Source: Mycolicibacterium chitae
Lineage (GTDB): Bacteria; Actinomycetota; Actinomycetes; Mycobacteriales; Mycobacteriaceae
Assembly: GCF_900637205.1 (NCBI RefSeq)
Contig: NZ_LR134355.1
Span: 4,836,001 to 4,900,000, forward strand
Direction of reading: 5' to 3'
DNA length: 64,000 bases
Shown: positions 58,893 through 64,000 of the stretch, piece by piece
Layout: each line of letters starts with the position of its first letter
Position numbering within the stretch: the first letter of the stretch is position 1
Translations under genes and position numbers: made by a program
Notes under the pieces: model-generated
Databases searched by the model: none
What the model was told of the DNA's origin: nothing
The model's input: the letters and a program-made list of their open reading frames with translations, nothing else

Positions 58893-59999
58893 ATGAGCGT
58901 CGATTCGCTGCGCCCGGACGACACCGGACAGGCCGGAGAGGGTACCGCGCAGTTCGAACTGCTGCAGGAGTTGCTGTGGGCCTACGGCCCGGGCGGGCAG
59001 GAGGACGCGGTCCGCGACATCTGCCGTCGGGAGCTGAGTCCGCTGGTGGACGAGGCCTGGGTAGATCCGGCCGGCAACGTCGTGGGCCTGCTGCGGGGCG
59101 CCGCCGGCGAGGGCGGTCCACCGATCCGCGTGATGGCGCACATGGACGAGCTGTCGATGCTGGTCAAGCGCATCTTTCCCGACGGCAGCCTGCACCTCAC
59201 CCACCTCGGCACGATGTATCCGGGCAACTTCGGGCTGGGACCGGTGGCGGTGCTGGGCGATCAGGAGATGCTGCGCGGGGTGTTGACGCTGGGTTCAGAG
59301 CACACCACCGCCGAGAGCCCGCGGATCTTCGCGACCAAACCGGATCAGGGCGGCAAGGCGCTGGATTGGAGCGACGTCTACGTCTTCACCGGCCGCACAC
59401 CCGAGCAGTTGCGCGACGCCGGCGTCCGGCCCGGCACCCGGGTCTGCATCGACGCCAGCAAGCGCGGTCTGGTCGCCTTCGGCGACTTCGTCGGCTGCTA
59501 CTTCCTGGACGACCGCGCGGCCATCGTGGTGCTGCTCGAGACCGCGCGCGAACTGCACTCCGGCCGGCGGCCCGACAGCGACGTCTACTTCGTGTTCACC
59601 ACCAACGAGGAGGTCGGCGGCGTCGGCGGCTCCTACGCCAGCCGCACGCTGCCGGGCGAGCTGACGCTCGGGGTGGAGGTCGGCCCCACCGAGGAGGAGT
59701 ACGGCACCACCGTGGCGGGCGGGCCCATCGTGGTCTACAGCGACGCCGAATGCGTGTACGACAAGCCGATCGCCGACCGGCTGATGGACATCGGCGCCCG
59801 GCTGGGCCTCGACCCGCAGCCCGCGGTGGTGGGCGCCTTCGAGGCCGACCCGTCGCACGCCAAGGCCACCGGACTCACCGCCCAGGCCGGGCTGCTGTGC
59901 CTACCCACCCTGAGCACGCACGGCTACGAAGTGATTGCGCGCCAAGCGATCCCGTCGGTCACCGAGATGCTGACCGAGTTCCTGCGGCAGCCGCGGTAG
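58893..59999 (+). CDS. M42 family metallopeptidase
   Basis: A 368-residue M42 (glutamyl aminopeptidase/endoglucanase M-like) enzyme. Dinuclear zinc ligands can be followed: MAHMDELSMLVKR (His, Asp), FLDDRAAIVVLLE (Asp), TNEEVGGVGGSYASR (Glu, Glu), GVEVGPTEEEYGTT (Asp position replaced by Glu) and PTLSTHGYEV (His). It removes N-terminal residues from peptides in the cytoplasm. It follows the DUF5709 gene by 11 nt and converges on a decarboxylase gene. Confidence 0.87.
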   Translation: MSVDSLRPDDTGQAGEGTAQFELLQELLWAYGPGGQEDAVRDICRRELSPLVDEAWVDPAGNVVGLLRGAAGEGGPPIRVMAHMDELSMLVKRIFPDGSLHLTHLGTMYPGNFGLGPVAVLGDQEMLRGVLTLGSEHTTAESPRIFATKPDQGGKALDWSDVYVFTGRTPEQLRDAGVRPGTRVCIDASKRGLVAFGDFVGCYFLDDRAAIVVLLETARELHSGRRPDSDVYFVFTTNEEVGGVGGSYASRTLPGELTLGVEVGPTEEEYGTTVAGGPIVVYSDAECVYDKPIADRLMDIGARLGLDPQPAVVGAFEADPSHAKATGLTAQAGLLCLPTLSTHGYEVIARQAIPSVTEMLTEFLRQPR

Positions 60000-60006
60000 G
60001 GGCGGA

Positions 60007-61467
60007 TCAGGCCACCACGCGGAACTTCTCCAGCGATGAATCGGCGGGGTCCGGCAGCGTCATCCCGGCCGCCAGGCCGCTGCGCAGGTAGGCGATCACC
60101 GCGTCGTTGAGTCGCTCGCCCGGCACCACCGCCGGGATGCCCGGCGGGTACGGGGTGATCTGCTCGGCGGCGATGCGCCCGGCGGCCCGGTCCGCGGGCA
60201 CCATCTCGGTCTTGCCGAAGAACGCGTCGCGGGGCAGCATCACCGTCTCGAGCTGCAACTCCCCCGGGTCGGGCAGCCGGATCTCGGGCGGCGTATCGAA
60301 GTCGTCGGCGGCCGTGCGCCAGGCCGTCATCGCCTGCACCAGCCGCTCGATGGTCGCGTCGTCGTCGGCGAAGGACATGGTGGCCAGCACCCGGCGGTGG
60401 TCGCTCATCCCGACGTCGAGTCGGCAGTGCTCGCGCAGCCAGTCGGCGGCCTGATAGCCGGTGGTCCCGGTGTCGGCGACGTCCATCAGGATCTGCAGGC
60501 GGTCCAGGTCGGCGGAGGCCTCCACCCCCAGCAGCTCGTCCTCGAGGACCTTCAGGCCGGGGATCTCGTCCAACCGGGCCCGCACCCGCGTGGCCCGCTC
60601 CAGGGCGTTGCCCAGCAGCGCGGTGCCATGCTCGACCATCTGCCGCCGCCAGCCGTCGAGCGCGCAGTAGAGCATGACGTTGGGGCTGGTGGTCATCAGC
60701 AGATCGGCGCACGCGGACAGTCGATCGCGGTCGATCAGGTCGCCCTGCACGTGGAACACCGAGCCCTGCTCGAACCCGGCGCCCATCTTGTGCACACTCA
60801 CCACGCACACGTCGGCCCCGGCATCCATGGCCCAGGTGGGCAGCTCATCGTGGAACGGCAGGTGCGCACCCCACGCCTCGTCGAGGATCAGCGGCTTGCC
60901 GCGCTCATGACACACCTCGGCGATCCCGGCGATGTCGGCGCAGGTCCCGTACGGGCTGGGGCTGACGATCAGCGCGCCGGCGGCATCCGGGTTCTGTTCG
61001 AACGCGTCCCGAACCTGTTGCGGCGACGGCGGATGCGACATGTGATGTTCGGCGTCCCAGCGCGGCGTGATCCACGCGGGCCGGACACCGGAGAAGATCA
61101 GCCCCGCCACGATCGACTTGTGGCTGTCGCGGGCCACCAACAGACCGCCGTCGACCCCGCCGGCGACGGCCAGCATGGCGGCCTTGACCGACAGCGAGCT
61201 ACCGCAGGTGGAGAAGAACGCGTACTCGGCGCCGACGGCGTCGGCCATCAATTGTTCAGCGCGCGAAAGATATCCGTTGCTGGAGTGCCAGTCGTCCAGC
61301 CCGCCGGAGGCCAGCACGTCGTTGCGGAACGGCTGCGGTCCCATGACGTCCAGGACGCGCGGATCGATCCCGCGGCCCTGCCGATGCCCCGGCGGGGTGA
61401 ACCCGTAGCGGTCCTCGCGGTGATACTTCGCCAGCGCGTCGAGCAGCGGGGTCTGCGATTGATCCAT
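60007..61467 (-). CDS. Orn/Lys/Arg decarboxylase-like PLP enzyme
   Basis: A 486-residue fold-type I PLP enzyme of the Orn/Lys/Arg decarboxylase major domain family. FTPPGHRQGRGIDPRV opens it, DHF-like HSSNGYLSRAEQLMADAVGAEYAFF follows, LILDEAWGAHLPFH carries the PLP-binding Asp, and VVSVHKMGAGFEQGSVFHV the Schiff-base Lys. The C-terminal domain has GRIAAEQITPYPPGIPAVVPGERL. It probably decarboxylates a basic amino acid to a polyamine precursor. The ATG at 61467 is set by the family N-terminus. It is read in the same direction as the Rieske-FAD gene 46 nt upstream. Confidence 0.88.
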   Translation of the reverse strand: MDQSQTPLLDALAKYHREDRYGFTPPGHRQGRGIDPRVLDVMGPQPFRNDVLASGGLDDWHSSNGYLSRAEQLMADAVGAEYAFFSTCGSSLSVKAAMLAVAGGVDGGLLVARDSHKSIVAGLIFSGVRPAWITPRWDAEHHMSHPPSPQQVRDAFEQNPDAAGALIVSPSPYGTCADIAGIAEVCHERGKPLILDEAWGAHLPFHDELPTWAMDAGADVCVVSVHKMGAGFEQGSVFHVQGDLIDRDRLSACADLLMTTSPNVMLYCALDGWRRQMVEHGTALLGNALERATRVRARLDEIPGLKVLEDELLGVEASADLDRLQILMDVADTGTTGYQAADWLREHCRLDVGMSDHRRVLATMSFADDDATIERLVQAMTAWRTAADDFDTPPEIRLPDPGELQLETVMLPRDAFFGKTEMVPADRAAGRIAAEQITPYPPGIPAVVPGERLNDAVIAYLRSGLAAGMTLPDPADSSLEKFRVVA

Positions 61468-61513
61468 GCCGTTGCACCTACCCGGTGTCCCGAGTCGGTA
61501 ATCGCCAGGTGGG

Positions 61514-63019
61514 TCAGCGCGCCGCCAGGTCGGCGGTGGCCGGCCCCTCGAGCAGTCGACCGTCGGGGCCGAAACGCGACCCGTGCAGCGGGCACTCCCA
61601 CGCCAGGTCCACCTCGTTCCAGTTGAGCACCCCACCCAGGTGCGGGCACACGGCCGACACCGAATGCTGCGCCCCGTCGACGCGGCTGTGCGCGGTCAGC
61701 CGCCACGGCGGGCCGCTCACCATGCCCTGGCCGTCGGCGACGTCGTCGCGACCCAGATGCGGGGTGGCCCATCCGCGGGCCAGATGGAACCCGACCTCCA
61801 GGTTGGCCTTGGCCGCGGCGCCGAGGCCGGCCAGTTCGTGCGGGCTCCAGCTGGCGAAGGCCGCGGCCCAGGGCAGGTGTCCGCCCAGCACCCGCCCGGA
61901 CAGCGCGAGGCCGGCCGCCACCGCGTTCGCCATCCCCCACTTGTCGAACCCGGTGGCCACCAGGATGCCGTCGGCGCCGGGCAAAATCGGTCCCACATAA
62001 GGCAATTCGTCGGCCGGGGAGTAGTCCTGCGCCGACCACAGATGGGTCTGCACCGCGCCCGGGAAGAAGGTCTTGGTCCATTCGGCGAGTTCATCGAGGC
62101 CCGGCCGCTCGTCGCCGCCGCGCCCGACGGTGTGCCCGGCCCCGCCGACGATCAGGTGTTCTTTTCCGTCCGCCGAGCGCGCGTAGCGGACCGAGCGGGT
62201 GGGCGAATCCGTCGACAGGAACATCGACCGGGTGATCTCGCCGGGCACCTCGAAGGCCAGGCAGTAGGACCGCTCGGGCACCACCCGGGCGAAGAACCCG
62301 CCCCGGTCGAGGATCGGGATGCCGGTCGCCAGCACACAGTGCTTGGCGGTGATGGTGACGTGTCGGGCGGGCTCGCCGCCGCGGACGTTGACCTTGATGC
62401 GCACCGGACCGGTGCCCGACACCGACTCCGCGCGAGCCCCCTGCAGGCAACGCCCGCCGTGCGTTTCGAGTTCGGTGATGAGGCTGTCGAGCACCGGCAG
62501 CGGATCCAACTGGGCCTGCTCCGGGAGCCGGACCCCGCCGTGGAACGGGAACGGCGCGTCGGCCTCGTCGGCCCAGCTGACCGGCAGTCCGGCCTCGCGG
62601 GCGGCGCGCAACTCGGCGCGGGCGTCGTCGAGACCGGCAGCGGATTGCGCGTAGGTGTAGGCGTCCTCGGTCTGGGTCGACAGGCCGTGGCTCTCGCAGT
62701 AGCGCAGCAGCCAACCGAGGCCCTCGCGGTTGCCGGTGACGTAGTCGCGCACGGTCTGGGCGCTGTGCTTGGACCGGATCCGGGACAGCTTGGTGCCCTG
62801 CAGCAGGCTGACCTTGCCGGTGGTGTTGCCGGTCGTGCCGTCGCCGATGCGACGGGCCTCCAGGACGACGACGTTCTTCCCCGCCCGCGCCAGCAGCACG
62901 GCGGTGACCAGACCGGTCATTCCGGCACCCACCACCGCGACGTCGACGGATTCGGCGGCCCGGACCTCGGTTTCGCTGGCGGGGCGCTCGGCGTGACCCG
63001 CTGTCCATAGTGACGGCAC
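61514..63019 (-). CDS. FAD-dependent oxidoreductase with C-terminal Rieske domain
   Basis: A 501-residue fusion. Residues about 25-400 are a DAO-type FAD domain (VDVAVVGAGMTGLVTAVLLARAGKNVVVLEA; GILVATGFDKWGMANAVAAG). Residues about 410-501 are a Rieske 2Fe-2S domain with CPHLGG and CPLHGSRF. This IPM/YhfW-type fusion is widespread in actinobacteria and of uncertain substrate; it may oxidise an amine or act in redox defence. GTG start at 63019. It lies upstream of, and probably in the same transcript as, the decarboxylase. Confidence 0.88.
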   Translation of the reverse strand: MPSLWTAGHAERPASETEVRAAESVDVAVVGAGMTGLVTAVLLARAGKNVVVLEARRIGDGTTGNTTGKVSLLQGTKLSRIRSKHSAQTVRDYVTGNREGLGWLLRYCESHGLSTQTEDAYTYAQSAAGLDDARAELRAAREAGLPVSWADEADAPFPFHGGVRLPEQAQLDPLPVLDSLITELETHGGRCLQGARAESVSGTGPVRIKVNVRGGEPARHVTITAKHCVLATGIPILDRGGFFARVVPERSYCLAFEVPGEITRSMFLSTDSPTRSVRYARSADGKEHLIVGGAGHTVGRGGDERPGLDELAEWTKTFFPGAVQTHLWSAQDYSPADELPYVGPILPGADGILVATGFDKWGMANAVAAGLALSGRVLGGHLPWAAAFASWSPHELAGLGAAAKANLEVGFHLARGWATPHLGRDDVADGQGMVSGPPWRLTAHSRVDGAQHSVSAVCPHLGGVLNWNEVDLAWECPLHGSRFGPDGRLLEGPATADLAAR

Positions 63020-63098
63020 AGCTGTCGAACTACCCGTTACGGCACCTGGTCAACCCTCGTTTGGCCGGGCGGCCGTCGGGTATGCCGCCGGCGCCGAG

Positions 63099-63146
63099 CC
63101 TGCGGATTCATCCGCAACATGCCGTGACGGGGGATGAAACCGCAGG
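63099..63146 (-). terminator. inverted repeat downstream of the ferredoxin gene
   Basis: CCTGCGGATTCATCC (63099-63113) and GGATGAAACCGCAGG (63132-63146) match at 14 of 15 arm positions around an 18-nt loop. It lies 27 nt beyond the ferredoxin stop (63173) and before the next gene, so it probably ends the P450-ferredoxin transcript. Weaker outer arms (GGCCGTCG/CGACGGCC) extend it. Confidence 0.6.
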
Positions 63147-63172
63147 TTCGACGGCCCTTGGACCCGCCCGCC

Positions 63173-63361
63173 TCAGCTCTCGGTGATCGCGTGCTCCGGG
63201 CACGCGCCGATGGCCTCCCGCACCGCGTCGTGATGCTCGGGTGGGACATCGTCCTCGATCGCCTCGGCGTAGCCCCAGTCGGTGAGGGTGAACACCTCCG
63301 GGCACACCGCGACGCACACGCCGTGTCCGCGGCACAGCCCGTCGTTGACCGACACCTTCAT
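63173..63361 (-). CDS. His-variant ferredoxin, P450 redox partner
   Basis: A 62-residue ferredoxin with CRGHGVCVAVCPEVF and, later, CPEHAI. As in the ferredoxin at 52318, His replaces one cysteine of the cluster motif (C-x2-H-x2-C). It starts 13 nt after the stop of the P450 gene at the window edge and surely serves it. The acidic middle (EDDVPPEHHDAVREAI) is usual for P450-docking ferredoxins. Confidence 0.9.
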   Translation of the reverse strand: MKVSVNDGLCRGHGVCVAVCPEVFTLTDWGYAEAIEDDVPPEHHDAVREAIGACPEHAITES

Positions 63362-63374
63362 CGCTGCACCGCGC

Positions 63375-64000
63375 TCATCCGCCGGCCGCCTCCGGTTCGG
63401 CGGGCGTGACCTCGAGGTGCAGGTCGATCAGGCCGCGCAGGATGAACGTCGGCACGTAGTTGAACCGCCGAGCACCCTCGGGGCCGTGATGCTCCTCGGA
63501 GAGCCGAATGTCGCTGGTGCGGTCCAGGATTCGCTCCAGGCTGACGCGCGCCTCGGCGCGGGCCAGCGGGGCACCCGGGCAGCTGTGCGGGCCGCGCCCG
63601 AAGGCCAGGTGGCGACGGGCGTTGCTGCGACCGATGTCGAGGGTGTTCGGATCCTCGAACTGCGCGGGGTCCCGGTTGGCCGCACCGTTCATCACCATCA
63701 CGGTGGCGCCGGCCGGCACGTCCACGCCGCCGACGCTGGTCTTGCGCTTGGCCAGCCGGAAGTCACCCTTGACCGGGCTCTCGAAGCGCAGGCACTCCTC
63801 GATGAAGTTGGAGATCTTGCTGCGGTCCTTGCGCAGTTCCCGCTGCAACTCGGCGTCCTCGGCGATCAGCTTCAGCGCGGTCGAGATCAGCCGCACGGTG
63901 GTTTCCTGACCGGCGGTGTAGAGGTTGGCCGCGATCCGCACGACGTCCATCACCTCGGGGGTGGAGCCGTCGGGGAACTTCGCGGCGGCCATCTCGGTCA
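63375..64000 (-). CDS. cytochrome P450, C-terminal half (runs off window)
   Basis: About 208 C-terminal codons of a P450; the frame is open at base 64000, so the start lies outside. The I-helix motif is YTAGQETTVRL, ExxR is EECLRF, and the haem loop is FGRGPHSCPG with Cys ligand. The residues VNVPTFILRGL-like end (YVPTFILRGLIDLHLEV) suggest a CYP family that often pairs with an adjacent ferredoxin, present here 13 nt downstream. The upstream regulatory region is not visible, so membership of the TetR regulon cannot be tested. Confidence 0.92.
   Translation of the reverse strand, partial: TEMAAAKFPDGSTPEVMDVVRIAANLYTAGQETTVRLISTALKLIAEDAELQRELRKDRSKISNFIEECLRFESPVKGDFRLAKRKTSVGGVDVPAGATVMVMNGAANRDPAQFEDPNTLDIGRSNARRHLAFGRGPHSCPGAPLARAEARVSLERILDRTSDIRLSEEHHGPEGARRFNYVPTFILRGLIDLHLEVTPAEPEAAGG

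Noticed and set aside
1..64000. CRISPR arrays, tRNA or rRNA genes, insertion sequences, prophage
   Set aside because: No regularly spaced repeats, no tRNA-like cloverleaf or CCA context, and no transposase, integrase or phage-like protein were seen among the frames.

Overview
The window is about 64 kb of high-GC DNA with dense, overlapping genes. It looks like chromosome from a rapidly growing mycobacterium (Mycolicibacterium-like). The reasons are two antigen 85 mycolyltransferases, maltokinase, an L,D-transpeptidase resembling LdtMt1, a recC-recB-recD operon, an Rv0121-type F420 enzyme, five cytochromes P450 with His-variant ferredoxins, a likely IdeR iron box and several leaderless promoters. 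Several genes (FbpC, MaoC hydratase, maltokinase, Rv0121-like, LdtMt1-like) recall the M. tuberculosis Rv0116-Rv0131 neighbourhood, but here they are scattered among accessory blocks. I see no tRNA, rRNA, IS element, phage gene or CRISPR array.

Layout. 1-5.7 kb: end of an acyl-CoA dehydrogenase, TauE/SafE permease, MaoC hydratase, TesB thioesterase with a CoA transferase, then a divergent TetR-SDR-phosphoesterase operon. 5.7-12.1 kb: a six-gene peptide-type ABC importer operon read leftward behind an IdeR-like box, led by two paralogous GATase-like proteins. 12.4-16.2 kb: an FmdE-like orphan, a MarR-ABC exporter operon, and an Xre-membrane protein pair. 16.4-26.0 kb: FbpC-like mycolyltransferase and recCBD. 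26.1-29.8 kb: amidohydrolase, P450, LppU-like protein and SRPBCC protein. 29.8-38.9 kb: maltokinase, an HTH protein, a polyamine/iron-type ABC importer, a second antigen 85 and small enzymes.

39-56 kb is the most striking part. Five 26-bp sites of the form KTKACA-N14-TGTAAM lie in four intergenic regions. They flank a P450/SRPBCC pair, a seven-gene leftward operon (NIPSNAP/EthD-like, P450, alcohol dehydrogenase, HpcH aldolase, SDR, Baeyer-Villiger monooxygenase, esterase) divergent from SMP-30 lactonase and thioesterase, a P450-ferredoxin operon divergent from a TetR gene, and an acyl-CoA dehydrogenase divergent from a DUF427 gene. One site lies in the TetR gene's own promoter region. I infer a local TetR regulon for breakdown of a cyclic or terpenoid-like substrate by hydroxylation, oxidation to a ketone, Baeyer-Villiger oxidation, lactone or ester opening, and CoA-linked oxidation.

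56-64 kb: CorA-like transporter, L,D-transpeptidase, DUF5709 protein, M42 peptidase, Orn/Lys/Arg decarboxylase-like enzyme, Rieske-FAD oxidoreductase, ferredoxin and a P450 that runs off the right edge.
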